64,000 nucleotides of DNA from Rhodamnia argentea (taxonomy: Eukaryota > Streptophyta > Magnoliopsida > Myrtales > Myrtaceae), in NCBI RefSeq assembly GCF_020921035.1, contig NC_063152.1:31867903-31931902 (forward strand), in the 5' to 3' direction. The notes under the pieces were generated by a model that saw only the letters and a list, made by a program, of their open reading frames with translations, did no database searches and was not told the origin of the DNA. The position numbers and the translations under genes were made by a program. Shown here one piece after another: positions 32,666 to 45,404 of this stretch; within the stretch, counting starts at the first letter, position 1, and the number at the start of each line of letters is the position of its first letter.

Positions 32666-34579
32666 TAATGCAAGATTGCTTTCGACAATTGGACAAAGGA
32701 CAGAAACATCGAGGAAAAAAGACAAACCAAAGAGAGAGGAGAATGCATTGGAGATGAGTATGAATACCAAACCTAAAGAAGATGATTGGGGCTGATGATA
32801 TTCTATAGTAAAGCCCTCCTTCCTTTAATTAGATAGTAAAGTAACGTGTTCTTGCTTTATGCAAATGTCGGCTTGAAGTGGTCAAAAACCTCCAGCAGAC
32901 ATAATCAAGACCCCGGTGTGGAAAAAGATAGACAAGCCCATCTTCATGAGGTTAAAGCAAATATTTTTTGTACAGTAGCAGCACTATTGTTTGATTAAAG
33001 TTCTTCCTCATGTCCATCATTATGCGCTTCAGGTGAACCAGAAAAAGTAGGTAGAGCCGGAAAACTTAAATTTAGCCGGTGGTTTTCTCGTCCGTCCTTT
33101 GTCCGAGTCATTACCGTAATCCGATGATTGAAATGACTCCAATTACAGACTAGTTCCAGAACGCGGGAAATCGCCAGCTCATTTGACATAAGCATGCAAC
33201 TAAGAACTTCATTGAGATGGTCTGTACTCTGTACTGGTTCCCTTCACTTTACTTAATTCATACACCAAGTAATCTGGGAAAGAAAATTCCTGCTTCTCGT
33301 AGGAAGCAGCTAAGAAAAATACGGTGTAATAGACATGAGAGACGAAACCTTTGTCGAGCCAACCAACTATAAACAGAAACAGTTGGGAGTAAGCAACCTT
33401 AGTATGCAGGCAGAGAGATTATAGCGTTGCTATATGTTAAATTACCACACACTAGATTCTTCCGAATTTTATTTTTTTTTCCTCTGTGGATAGTGAAGAA
33501 GGGGAAGAAAGGCATACTGATGGGAACATTTCTACATGAAGTTCCAAAACAAATCTCCCAGGAACTTCACTCTTGCCCCACCATATCGAAACTGCAGACA
33601 TATGAAGGGTGCAATGTCTTCTGTGGCTAACAAAGTTGTACAATCAAGAGGACAGTAGTAGAATCAAGCAAGTTAGAAATAGGTAAATCGTCAATCAAAA
33701 GGAGGGCAGGGCGGCAGGGATTGAGAAAGCCAATGCTTCAGTAGCCACACCCTCGAGGATTATTGCTCTAGCTCAACATCTTGAAGTGCTTTTGCAGAAA
33801 GCAATGTCAGTGAAGCAAGAACTAGCATTTGCAATTCATTCTAATAGTGATGAAGCAAGAAGTTCCAGATCATAATACAATCACCATCACCTATCCTATG
33901 AGAACTCTCTGAGACATCCTTCAATAATGATCATAGGCCACTCTCACAAGGACAAACACCCCATCTCTTCGAATTTTTGTTACACCACATAATTCTTGAC
34001 CATTTTCAAAATAGAGATGCTTCAGGAGGGTGTGCAGAATGAGTATGCCACATTATCACTAAAGCTCCACCGCTAAAGCAATTAAGTACGTCAGGAAAAC
34101 AAGCGAAAAAGTGTAGGGCCATTACCTCCACTAGATAAATAATAAATAATCCAAGCGCACAAGAAATAAACTGCATTCGTTGAATTCCCTCTCAACAGAA
34201 TGCAATATCGACAGTACATGTTTCGTCTTTTCTCCTTTCAAACTACCAACTAGCACATTTGGCACAAAATCCCCTACAAGGCTACATTTAGTTTCAATGG
34301 ACATCGCTCTCCTGCTCTTCCCATGTCAAGTATAAGCCAAACACTGATACAAATCATAAAACAAAACCACACCAATTCCAGACACAAAGAGACAACCTTA
34401 ATTACTGCTTTTGAAACAAGGAAAGGGGGCAGGAAGGAGTGGAAGCAATCTGAACATCACTGCAGAGCAATTTCACTATCATCTGCCATCTTTGGCAGCA
34501 GAGTAGGGAAAACCAAGAACATATGATTATCAATAGCAAATTCACCAAACAGAATCACATCTCACATGTTAAACAGTAC
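32666..34579. other. Intergenic DNA downstream of the dioxygenase gene
   Basis: I find no supported gene. Short frames (for example 32995-33195 on the minus strand) lack known motifs. The last few hundred bases (34.2-34.58 kb) probably include the 3' untranslated region of the minus-strand dioxygenase. Confidence 0.45.
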
Positions 34580-35651
34580 TCATAGCATTGTAGTGACTGT
34601 TGCTTGAATTTTAACACCTGCAAAATCCTTGACAGTGTATCCAATTTTCTCAAACTTTCCTTCCTCGTTACTCTCCCTAAATTTCAGATAGTCAGCACAG
34701 ACGAATGACTTGTAAATCCTTGCGTTACCTTTCCCCACAACATCATCAGGTGCCAATATCACCTTCTCATCCTCAAAACACCAAAAGAAAGCCAGAGAAC
34801 GTCGGTTGACTGGTTGCTTAAGAACAACTCGGTGTTCAGATGACCTAAACCTTCCATTGCTCCAAGCCTGCATCAGATCTCCAATATTAACCACCAAAGA
34901 TCCCTTGCAAGGGTCTATATTCAACCACTCCCCTTCCTTGGATCTCATCTGAAGCCCACCAATCTCATCTTGATATACCAGTGTTATGCAACTCATATCA
35001 GTATGCATTCCAAGTCCTTCAACCTCTTTTTCTTTTACATTTTCAGGTGGCGAATAATTCACAATCCTCAAATAACCATGACAATTGCTGAATTCTGTCT
35101 TGTAATACTTCCGTTCGTAAACATCGCCCAAGCACTTCAACAGAACTTCTATAACTATCTTTGCCACATCAATCATCTTGCTTCCATACTCTTGCAAAAC
35201 ATTGCTGGCAGAACAAAAGCAAAGAAACCAAATTCAAAAACAAAATAGTGCATGATAAAAAGGCAGAGAAAGACCAAAGGTGGAACTTAAGTTACCTTAT
35301 TTCACGATTTTGTGAGCCAAAAAGTTCATCAGCAGAAGCCTTTGCAGAGGCCATAAAGTTGGGTCCAGAAACTCGCAAACTTTCAAAGTATGGAGATGCT
35401 ATAAAACGAGGAGTATAGGTCTGGACTGATGATGATGGGCCTAGTTTAAGTTTCAATTCCTGGGGAAGGCTGAATATATGCTCCGATAGCAAACAAAGCT
35501 CGCTGAATATACTTTCAGGTATACCATGATTGGCAACATAAAAAAATCCCCATTCTTGACATGCTTGAGAGAGTGCAGAGAGGAAGGTGGACTCTACAGG
35601 TTGAGACAAATCAAGAACAGGAAGTTGAAAGGAAATTTTGGATTTGGTCAT
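34580..35651 (-). CDS. 2-oxoglutarate/Fe(II)-dependent dioxygenase, gibberellin 20-oxidase-like
   Basis: Two exons, 35651-35296 and 35204-34580, joined across a 91-bp GT-AG intron, giving 326 aa. The N-terminal DIOX_N part contains QEWGFFYVANHGIP (about residues 32-45). The catalytic fold has the iron ligands H186 and D188 (GMHTDMS) and H243 (SSEHRVV), with the 2-oxoglutarate-binding RRS at 253-255, so it should be active. The enzymes are soluble and oxidise small molecules with O2 and 2-oxoglutarate. The FIASPYFESLRVSGP and ASAKAS stretch resembles the Arabidopsis proteins annotated as gibberellin 20-oxidase-like (At5g51310 type, from memory) rather than true GA20ox. The substrate is unknown. 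Start 35651 is the first Met, directly before the conserved LPVLDLS strand. Confidence 0.9.
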
Positions 35652-36548
35652 TATTACAACAGAAGATCACACGGGTACTTCAGCTAGCTAGGAATGTAGG
35701 CACATAGGGTGGCTACTTATAGAGTAGGGTGCCCAAGATAAGAATTTTATGTATCAAAATTGTCATTCGTTGCTTTAAGTAAGTTTCAAATGCAATAATG
35801 ATGAGCAATCATTAAAAACCTTTCAAGTCGTCAATTGCCACACTCCAACATCACGTGGTAGGAATAAAACCACAAAGGCTACCATAATTTGTAGCCTAGA
35901 CCAGGGGTCATAAATGGAATGAGAGTTAGTTACTGTCAGTTTTTTTCACTACTTCAAAAGGAGAAACTTTAGCGAAGTTCACTATTAACACAATAGTGGT
36001 AGGGACAGGTCATACTGATTACCCACCATAAAAATAGCCGAGGATACACTGTACTATCACTGAAAAAAGCAAGCAGTAAGATTTGCCAGAATAAAAAAAG
36101 TAGAAAGGAGTTCAACCCCTATCTCAGCAGCAATAATACACAGGATGAGAGCAGGTACTGGTGCTAGTAAAGCCTTTAGTATTGCTTTATTATAATTAGT
36201 CGTCAGGCAAGCTTCGATCAGTAACGCACATATGCCTCGAAGTTATTTTAAAATCAGGCAGATACGCCTTGCAATATGCACCGCATATCTGGATAAGAGT
36301 TCAGCAAACCAATCTGCCATTTCACAAACCGAGTACCAGCAACAAGTTATAAAGACTATGCATACCAAAGATTTTTTTTTAGAACTTTGTGCCATTTTCC
36401 TACACCATCTCAAAACTCTACCTCTAAAAGCATGAGAGCACGTCACATAAATTTCCCCTAGTTACTTGGAAAATTTATGTCCCAAAAATCTGCATTCAAA
36501 TCTGATCATAAATATTATGAATCCGGACAAGTTCCATGCATAATGGTA
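35652..36548. other. Intergenic DNA between dioxygenase and GMP synthase
   Basis: It contains the dioxygenase promoter (from 35652 rightwards) and the GMP synthase 3' region. No other gene or repeat is recognisable. Confidence 0.5.
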
Positions 36549-39220
36549 TCACTCCCACTCAATTGTTGATGGAGGCTTCGATGTGATGTCCAGAACAACT
36601 CTATTGACACCTCGAACACTGTTGCATATCTTTCGTGATACGTGGTCAAGGAACTTGTGATCAAATTGATACCTGAAATTGTTTGCAATTGACATATAAG
36701 CACTCAGCATTCCGAAAAGAAAATACCGACAAGAAGACTCAGGAGATACGAGGCCCCAGTGCCCTTTAATAAAGACCGTCATCCAGATAAGCAAGAAAAA
36801 GGCAAAGAAATTGGTGAAACACACATACACGTGTAAAAGATCTAGAACAATAAATATCAGAGCAACAAAAATGCAAAAGATGCCAACATAGTTAGTGGAC
36901 TTTACAAGTCATTATTCAATCCTAGAGACAAGCTTCCCACAATACGACCTGGTAAGATGACATTCTTTTCCGAAGACAAGAAAGAAGTATGACATGCCCT
37001 AAAGGAACAGACTGCTTACCAATCTGCTGTCATTCCGTCTTGACTTGTTACAGCTCTAAGAGCAACAACATGAGAATGCGTCCTTTGATCACCCTGAACT
37101 CCAACAGACCTTACTGGAAGAAACACAGCAAAGGCTTGCCAAATTGTATCATAAAGTCCAGCATCCTTAATTGATTGAATAAATATTTCATCCACCTTTA
37201 GAAAACAAAACAAGAAGACAAAGGTTATGCCTTTGATGTGAATAAAGTGGAGAAGCATTTGTGACATGCCTAACACCACATACCTGGCGAAGGATGTCTA
37301 AGGCATTATCTTTAGTTATGTCACCCAAAACTCGAACTGCAAGGCCAGGACCAGGAAATGGGTGACGCTTAAGAAACCCTTCAGGAACATCTAATATCTT
37401 TCCAAGTTGACGAACCTTAAGAGAGATAAATAAAGCAGGTTAAAAACCAGACAAGTCAGAACAAAACTAAGGACAATCCACAAGCCAAGAAGAAATAATG
37501 CCTCGTCCTTGAATAGAAGCTTAAGCGGTTCGATCAGCTTCAATTTCATATCCTTGGGAAGTCCTCCAACATTGTGATGACTCTTAATTGTGTGCGAGTG
37601 TGACCTTCCACTCCCTGGGGGAGGACATGATTCGATCACATCGGGATATAAAGTCCCTTGGACCAAGTATGCAGGTTTCTTCCCAAGTTTCTTCTCCAGA
37701 TCGTGGGCAAAAGCATCGAAGATGCAAATAAATTCCTTTCCAATTATCTTCCTCTTAACCTCAGGGTCTTCTACACCCTTTAACTTGCTAAGGAACTGCT
37801 CAGTAGCATCAACACAAGTAACTGGCAAGTGTAGATCTCTTTCAAAGGTTTCCATGACACGCTCCTGCTCCTTGTACCTATAGGAAGCAAAGATACAAAG
37901 TAAGGCAGAGGACATAAAATGGCAAGAACACACAAAAGATTTCCCCGAAAAGGGGGCTCAACTCACCTCAGAAGACCATTGTCAACAAAAACACAATGAA
38001 GCCTCTCTCCAATAGCCTTGTGAACAAGAGTTGCAGCAACTGTTGAATCAACACCTCCAGATAATGCGCAAATGACATGATCTTCAGACCCCACTGTGCC
38101 CTTTATCACTTTAATCTCTTCATCCATTACATTTTCCATCTTCCACCCTGCGGTGACTCCACAGATGTCAAAAAGAAAGTAGCGCAGTGTTTCCATTCCT
38201 TCAGGTGAGTGAGTAACCTGCACCATATTCAACAGCCAACATTTATAAGGAGAGACATGTGACGATCTCAAAATCCAGTCACAACTCGGCAGCAAGAGAA
38301 AACCATCAAGTTCAAGCCTAATCAGTCACATCTACTAAATGCTTTAATTAACCAAATCGCACAAGAAAACAATTCTCATTTTGAGGAAGATAGCAACGAA
38401 ATTCACATAAAATTTGCACAAATTAGGCTGTACAACAAGCTGCCTCCCACTTCCATCGAACTTAATTAAACCCGGCGTGAACTCACGAACCAATAACCCA
38501 AATTCTAGGCTTCCATCAATTAAATCTTATAGATCTTTGTGAAAAATCTTTTGCATTGTGAACCAGAAAACCAAAAAGAACAACAAAGCAAAATTAACTG
38601 CCGTCGCCGCCATAAATCAAATGCAAAACAAAATTTTTCACAACAGAAACCAAAAATCAGAATCAAAACCAAACCTCAGGATGATACTGGAGCCCATAGA
38701 ACCTCCTCCCTCGGCTCTCAACGGCCGCCACCGTCCCCTGCTGGCTCCGTGCAACAACTTCAAATCCCTCGGGCAATCTCACCACCTCATCCCCATGACT
38801 CATCCACACAGTCTGCCTATCCCCCAGGCGCTTCGTCCCGAAAAGCCCCGAATTCTTCTCCACCTTGATCTCCATCCTCCCATACTCCTGCTTTTCCCCG
38901 ACCCTAACCTCCCCTCCCAACCTCTGAACAATCAGCTGCAGTCCGTAGCAAATCCCCAGCACATGCACCCCATTACTCTCGGCCCACTCGGCGAACCCCT
39001 CGGGGAAGCTCGGCGAGTCGGCCGTGTGGACGGAGTGGGGCCCGCCGGAGAGGATCACCACGCGCGGGTTGTAGTCGGTGATGGTCTTGAGCTGCGCGGT
39101 GCCGGAGATGCAGAGGGAGAAGACCGAGAGGCTCCGGATCCGGCGCGTGATGAGGTGGGTGTACTGGGAGCCGTAGTCGAGGATGAGGACGAGGTCCGAT
39201 TGGCCTTCTTTGGCGTCCAT
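36549..39220 (-). CDS. GMPS: GMP synthase (glutamine-hydrolysing)
   Basis: Six exons: 39220-38675, 38217-37967, 37877-37502, 37415-37284, 37195-37020 and 36672-36549, giving 534 aa, the expected plant length. The enzyme converts XMP, ATP and glutamine to GMP, the last step of de novo guanylate synthesis, in the cytosol. The class I glutamine amidotransferase half (about 10-185) has the catalytic C91 in GICYGLQL and H180/E182 in YHPE. The ATP pyrophosphatase half has the P-loop SGGVDST (235-241) and [18 protein letters not shown]. The dimerisation domain ends with [11 protein letters not shown], the universal GuaA C-terminus. All introns are GT-AG except intron 3, which starts GC (37501-37500), because GAG|GCATTA is the only junction that keeps the conserved KDEVRQLG. 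The start at 39220 is the first Met before [11 protein letters not shown]. Confidence 0.96.
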
Positions 39221-39244
39221 TTTGGGGAGGGTAGGGTTATGGAA

Positions 39245-39247
39245 TTC

Positions 39248-39280
<33 letters not shown>

Positions 39281-39290
39281 GAGGAGGAGG
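39245..39290. repeat. (CGG)n tract in the GMP synthase 5' leader
   Basis: About eleven GCG/CGG units on the plus strand (CCG on the coding strand), followed by GGA repeats. The tract lies 25-65 bp upstream of the GMP synthase start codon, so it is probably transcribed in the 5' untranslated region. It creates a misleading long open frame on the plus strand. Confidence 0.9.
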
Positions 39291-40408
39291 CGGGAGTTCA
39301 GGCCTTGAAGGGTTTAGGCAGAGAGAAAGATGCTAGGGTCTTAGTGGCGTTTGGCGGGAAGTGACGCCATGAACCTGTAATAGGGGAAAAAGAAGTAGGG
39401 ATATATCTTTCTAAATTTGAGATTTTTTTTAAGTCGAATTAATTTTTTTAACTGGACACGTGGCAGGAAAGAAGATATTCTTATGAAGATAATCTATGGA
39501 AAATCTATGGAATTCCCAGCTTTTTAGCCTAGCAAATGCAAACTGGGTGGCTATAGCCCAGAGACAAAATGCCCTTCCTTCGAATTGGCTACGTTTGGTC
39601 TTGAATAAGATATAAAACGTAGGAATTTTGTAATATCATATTCATCATTTGGTGAATTACAGTAATAAATTTGGATATTTTCACATCGTATCGTGTCCAT
39701 TGTGTGATATAAACATGGACAGAACTTTTGATCCAAACCTCGCAAAGTCGCCATGGACACAACTTTTTGTCCAAACATTGCGGAGTCAAGCATGTTGACT
39801 TCCGTGAGTATGCCATTTAGTTACAATCTTCCTTCAATCAGGTTTATTTAGCGGTGATTCATGAGAGATTCTTATCATTTATGTTTGTGCGTTTTCGAGG
39901 TTCATTTTGCAATGATATGCATTTCTTACCAAATAATGAATTGGATATGATATAGAAATATTCAGCTTTATTATTGCGATTCGCTAAACAATGAATATTA
40001 TATAATAAAATCCTAGGAAGAATGAGTCGTGGCTGTCAACATGAACCGACAAAATAAGGACTTGACCAACATATATATATTTTTAAGTATACCAGTGTAA
40101 ATGAATCAAAATATTGCACAAATGAAAATGATAAGAATTTCTCACAATACTTTTACCTAATTCACATTTTCATTTGCTTAATTTTAATTATTTTTCCTCT
40201 CTTTTTTATTTTTCTTATTTCTTTTTTTCCTTTCCATCATTCTCTAATAAGATTTTATTAAATAGTAAACTATACTAATATACAAAAAGTATGGACTAAG
40301 TGTAAATACTAAATATACATTATATAATGAATTTGTGCTATAGTCCTCTGGATTCTTTGCTATGTCTAAGTGTACATTGTTTCATAGCTTCCACGTTTTA
40401 GCTCATTC

Positions 40409-40466
40409 AACCTTAGAGCTGAGTGTTCGACCAAAAAAAAAAAAAAAATAACCTTAGAGTTGACTG
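40409..40466. repeat. Micro-insertion, TTCGACC plus A-tract
   Basis: A 17-bp direct repeat with two differences, AACCTTAGAGCTGAGTG (40409-40425) and AACCTTAGAGTTGACTG (40450-40466), flanks TTCGACC followed by a run of 16 A and a T. Same junction motif as 19.65 kb and 25.94 kb, but somewhat older. Confidence 0.7.
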
Positions 40467-40805
40467 CTTATTGCATATTCTAATGTTGACTGGGCTTAAG
40501 ACTCTCAAGATGGTCGGTCCATCATAGACTAGTGTTTCTTTTTGGACAACTCAATCTCATAGGATAGTAAGAAACAGAAAACTGTCAATCACTCTTGCAT
40601 AGGAAGCGTAATATCGAATTCTTGTTGATACGACATCAGAGTTATTATTCGTTGCAATGGCTACCGGAAAATATGGGAGTGCGTCATAATAGCGGAACAA
40701 TTATTCATTGTGATAATTAAAGTGCTAACCAAATAGAACATAATAATATTGTTCATGAATGCACCAAGCACGGGCATTCACGGGTGATGGGACTATCGAT
40801 ATGTT

Positions 40806-40848
40806 CACCAAGACACAATTTTTTTTTTTGGTGAAACACCAAGACACA
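40806..40848. repeat. Micro-insertion, T-tract then GGTGAAA
   Basis: A perfect 12-bp direct repeat CACCAAGACACA (40806-40817 and 40837-40848) flanks a 19-bp insert, A, a T run, then GGTGAAA. On the minus strand it reads TTTCACC plus an A run, a variant of the TTCGACC junction. Confidence 0.6.
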
Positions 40849-41296
40849 TTCACTTGGGTGTTTTCTGAATCTTTTCTCCAATCACCAGTTGACTTCAGGA
40901 CTAAGATTTAGGATTAGGTTAATTCTAGTTTACCTCAATTGAATAAGTCAAATTGACAACCCGGGTAGTCCCATTTCTTACAATCATCCCAGAACTATCT
41001 AACTCCCATTAGTAATCACAGTATACCAGATCCTAGCAAAAGTTACAAGGAGATTCTTATCAAGACTTGCAGCTGGACAATGTGTGAGTATATGTAACTT
41101 CGATACGTCGAGTGAGCTTGACAGGGCCACAGATGAATCATCGGCTCTAGAACAAAACTCGCCAGGTTCATGGTCCATCTCGAGTTTTTTCACACATGAT
41201 GATACATAGCCACAGGGAAATTCACTGCCGGGCAATGCTTTTTCGCAGGATTCCTGAAATCCTCGGTACGAAAGATCTGTCTTCATATTCGCATTT

Positions 41297-44200
41297 CTAC
41301 TCCATCTCCTCTATTATATCCTCCAGGATGCTCTCTGCCATCTTGCTAACAATGCCTTCGGCATCCTTTCGAGTGTCCAACCAAACTCGAGGCTTCGCCA
41401 AGTCCTTTTCGATGAGCTGTTCCCCAGCGCGTGGTTCTGTTTGGAAAACAAGGTTCCAATCGATCCATTTCATCGCCTCAGAAACCACATTTTCATCCAG
41501 TGGAACCATCTTGGTATTTAGTCCAAGAAATCTAGAATGCCAATGGTATGCAACTTCTTGGAGGATTTCATCAACATAATCATAGAGGAGTGCGTGATCG
41601 ATGCCCAGCCGATCTTGCTGCGTCTCCATTGCACCAAATAAAGATGGTGGAAGAAATTGGTCTGACTCGGGGTGCTTCACCCAAAGGTCATTCCAGGTTA
41701 AACCCGAAGCTATCAAAAGCCACCTCACGTACTCAGATGTCAGTCCGAGCTTAACATCAGCTGCAAGTATCACAATGCACTTTGGTCAATGAAACAGAAT
41801 ACGAATAAAATGAAAACAAGAACTATATGAGGTTAATTTATTTTTTCCATGATGAATCCTACCGGGTTCAGATACGGTTCTATCCAAGCTCACAGTAGTT
41901 CTGGAAGTAATCACATTATCTGTGTTCTGGCCATTTATAGATCTTAATAAGGAATCACACACAGAAGAAGTTTCCGGTTGATTTTGTAGAGGTGAATCCT
42001 GAAAATATCGAAAGATGCAAACTTGTGAGCTGTATGAAATATCCTAAAATGACTGTAAGAACTGTAAAGAGAACAGGGAAGAGAAAAAGACATATAAGCA
42101 ATAGTAGAACAATGGAGTCGACAACTTGGTGACTAAAGTTGACAAGAGAAAGTGTTACCAATTCATCGGTGCTCTGATTAGCGCAACAATGTGGCCCATA
42201 ATTCAATGCCGCAGGTTCTTTAGGATCGATGCTATTTGGAAGCATATTATTTGTTGTTTCTGCAATAACAGATGCTTCAGCAATGCCAAGATGTGCCTGG
42301 TTAGAAGGAGCTTGACTAAGCTCGCAAGGTACAGATATACCTTCGGAGACTGAATCAATACGGAAAGGGGCAATTTCATGCATTTCGGTTTCAAGAAGTT
42401 TCTCTTGAATTTCTGGGTTTGCTTCAGCATGATTAGACAGATCGTCTGGATTCCTGCAAGTATGATCATTCAGGGTAGGGACCTCCTCATTTGACCTTGG
42501 TGGACTTGGTACATTATTCTCTTTTTCCTTGTGAATCCCGAGTCTGTTCTGATAGTTTAGATAGTTGCTGTAGGAGCCGAACCTCATCTGTGAGGTAAAA
42601 AACCCCACTTCCTCTTTTCTCCCAGAAATGGGGAAGGACAACAAGTCTTGCTCAGGCAAAGAGAGCGACTTCCTTGCAGTATCAAGGAACTGCTCATCAT
42701 CACCTTTTTTACACAGATCTTTACTTAATGGCATAGAGAGATGCATCCTAGCTTCATCCACATTGAAGTTTCCTTCCTTGTGATCTCTATCACTTCCCGT
42801 ACGAGCAACTCTGCCTGTTGTAGCAGATTCACATCCGATTTTCGCTCGGAGACCATCAGGCTCACCTGCATCACCTTTCCTCTCAAGATCAAATGAAAAT
42901 TTAGGCATCTGTCCCTTCTTTGTTCTGCTTAGCTCGGTAGCATTCCTCATTTTCCTTATCAAACTTTGAAATGGAAAGTGCGACTCTCTAACGGTCGGGA
43001 CCTCATTTCTTGTGCTATTGTTTGTTTGTGAAGATGAGCGGGTTTTCTTGATGTTGCCTGCAGTTTGTGGTCCAGGCCTTAAAACCACTATTGAAAAGTG
43101 CTCTTCACTGCTTCTCCTGGGACGGCGTTTTCCCCAGCTCTTGATCTTCTTCCAGGAAAGCGTACCTGCACTTTTATCTTGAATCCCACTCGTATCAATG
43201 GTACTTTCACACTTCTGTTCTCTTTCCTGACAGTCCCGCAATTCTTGGATGTGCTTCGCTACTACAGAGTTTGGGTCATCCAGGAGTTTAGAGAATAATT
43301 GCTCGTTGGAATTCAGCATGTGCAGTGAATCCAAGAATTGCTTAGACTTGTGGCCTGTCCGATCATCACCAAAGTGGCCACCTTTGGCAAACTTCTGATT
43401 TACCAGTGCCTCCGCCACTCCGTTCCTATGAAGGGATTGGACATTCGTCTTCTTCAATTCTTCATTTTCTGCCACACTGATGCTTCTACAGCCAATCTCT
43501 ACTCCGCTTCTGGGATGTACCTGATGGCAAAACATTCCTCTGAATGTCGACTGAGGTCCATCCACTAACATAGGATGGGGAAGTTTCCGTGGAGAACCCG
43601 TATTTGGATCATTTCGTCGAGGCCTACGGTGTGTCTTCCCTTGGCTTTTGGATGAGTGACTTGGATTCTCAGGAAAATGCTTTTCTTCCTGCTTAGCTTC
43701 AGCATTCTCTCTTTTTAACTGCTTGCTAATGTGCCTCTCTTTTTGCCCCATTTTATTTGCACTTTCATCTCTGGACTTGACAACCGGAGTTGTGTGATCC
43801 TGTTCGTCCTATAAGTTACAGATTGCCAATCAGATGCATTGCTCCATCCAGCAAAAATGTTGAGAAATAACATCGCATTTACAAGAATGTTCCACCAGAA
43901 AATGTAAATGCAACCTATGGCTGAGTTCAGATTTTGAATATGTGTATTCTGCTTCGTAGTAAAAGGTTACATGTGGATCATTAGACTTAGCTGAAACAGA
44001 GGAAGATCTGGCCTAATCATGGAATTGCGGGGAATCAATGTTGTCTAAATCATGCTTCTATAGTGTGAAGTATGCAAAAATTTGTGTGATCTCAATAGCA
44101 GAGGTCCGAGGAAACAATAAACAGACTCACCGCAGCAACTTGGCTCTTCTTATCCGACGTGTGAGGAGATTTATGTCTCCCTTTTATATGTAAATCATCT

Positions 44201-44425
44201 GCAGAGGTAAACAAATCAATAAATTCTACACTTCAAACTCGAAACACTTTATATTTGACGTTTATTTTCTTCTGTGCTGCAGAAATAAATCGAGATTTAT
44301 GGTTCCTCGATAAGTGATGCGGTCCGGTTTGAATTCTCACCATGGTTGTGTCTAGTCCCCGAATGCCTCGCATCTTTGAGCAGCTTCATACGTAAACGAC
44401 CCGGGAGAAGCTCGGAAACATTCAT
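41297..44425 (-). CDS. DUF4378-domain protein, TRM (TON1-recruiting motif) family-like
   Basis: Proposed exons: 44425-44341, 44198-44131, 43808-42159, 41998-41863 and 41760-41297. All borders are GT-AG and phases agree, giving about 800 aa. The large middle exon (550 codons) is hydrophilic and disordered. It has a conserved LHMLNSNEQLFSKLLDDPNS segment, seen in this family, and a basic stretch WKKIKSWGKRRPRR. The C-terminus is a DUF4378 domain: TSEYVRWLLIASGLTW, LLYDYVDEILQEV and ESILEDIIEEME at the stop. Family members bind TON1 or microtubule arrays and affect cell shape; that is family knowledge, not shown here. The start is uncertain: the reading frame of exon 1 stays open upstream to about 44545, where an AG could mark an earlier splice acceptor. 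Confidence 0.8.
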
Positions 44426-45400
44426 CAAAACCCCACGACGTGCAGCCCAATTGGTACTTGTCGTGGAACCCAGCGCTTTTCGATGATCTCTTTCCCTTGA
44501 TACTTGTACTAGCGCTCCTCGCTCAGAATTGCCTCTTGGCTCCTGTCATTCAGGCAAGGACCCCCAGGTAAACTGCAGTACATTGACAGATTGAAAAAGA
44601 AAAACATCAGGAATGAGAGAAACCAGTTCTTTCAACTGTTTCATTGCAAAGGAACATCTAAACTCGCAGCAGATTCCTCAAAACTACGATCTTTTTGCAT
44701 AATTAGTCGATACACACAAATTCTTCTAATGCAAAACATACAGTTCAATTCCTCCGCCCTTCGTAATTCACTTTTTTGGGACTACACGCTGTCAAACGGA
44801 TTTGCCTATTTAGAGTGATTCGGTAAAGGCAAGTCTATGTTGGAAAGTAAAGTACTAATCCATATGACAGAAAGTTGCTGATTTTGAGTCTAAAGCTTGA
44901 ATTTTTGCAGGGGAAAAGAAGGGTCTGGACATAAAAAACAACCAAGTCTAAGTTGTCAACTCTTGCCTCATAGAACTCTTCATTTGCTGGAAGCAGAATA
45001 CGCAGGATTGCAACCGAATACCAGGGAAAAAGATTTCTCAAGAAAGCGAGGGCAAGACTTGCAGAGAAAGCGAGAAAAGAAGTACCAGAAAGGGGACAAC
45101 CTAAGCTTAAGTGCTTAGTTCAGTCAACTCAAGATTTTCTGAGGCTAACTTGCAATGGGTATGCTTGAGGATTCAAAGTTACATCGAACCCATCAACAGG
45201 AAGAGAAAGAGGAGAAAAGGCGAAGGATGAGGAAATGCGAAGGTGAGAGGAGAGGGACGAGAGAGAAGGTGACATGAAAGTGTGAAGAAGACGTTAAATA
45301 AGACATGGGGGTGGGAGTCATTATGATATTGACTGATAAACAGAGTAACCACCACAGTTTCTACAGGCTTGGAATTCAAGCAAAGCTAAGGCCGCGCATG
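44426..45400. promoter_or_regulatory. Upstream region of the DUF4378 gene
   Basis: It probably holds the promoter and one or more 5' exons. A purine-rich block at about 45190-45270 (pyrimidine-rich on the coding strand) resembles a transcribed plant leader. A frame compatible with exon 1 begins after GAATGACAG near 44546 (minus strand), suggesting an upstream exon I could not place. Confidence 0.35.
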
Positions 45401-45404
45401 ATGA

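Larger units (their letters stand above)
39365..41296. other. Intergenic DNA between GMP synthase and the DUF4378 gene
   Basis: AT-rich, with two poly(A/T) micro-insertions (40.41 and 40.81 kb). The segment 40999-41286 is open on the minus strand directly after the DUF4378 stop codon and is most likely its 3' untranslated region. I recognise no other gene. Confidence 0.5.

Noticed and set aside
32995-33195. 66-codon minus-strand frame between the bHLH and dioxygenase genes
   Set aside because: No motif, no splice context, and intergenic base composition.
38558-39364. Long plus-strand open frame (268 codons) over GMP synthase exon 1
   Set aside because: It is antisense to a well-conserved exon and its alanine/glutamate tail comes from the CGG tract; no homology or start context.
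40999-41286. 95-codon minus-strand frame after the DUF4378 stop
   Set aside because: It lies directly downstream of a stop codon that ends a conserved C-terminus, so it is most likely 3' untranslated sequence.
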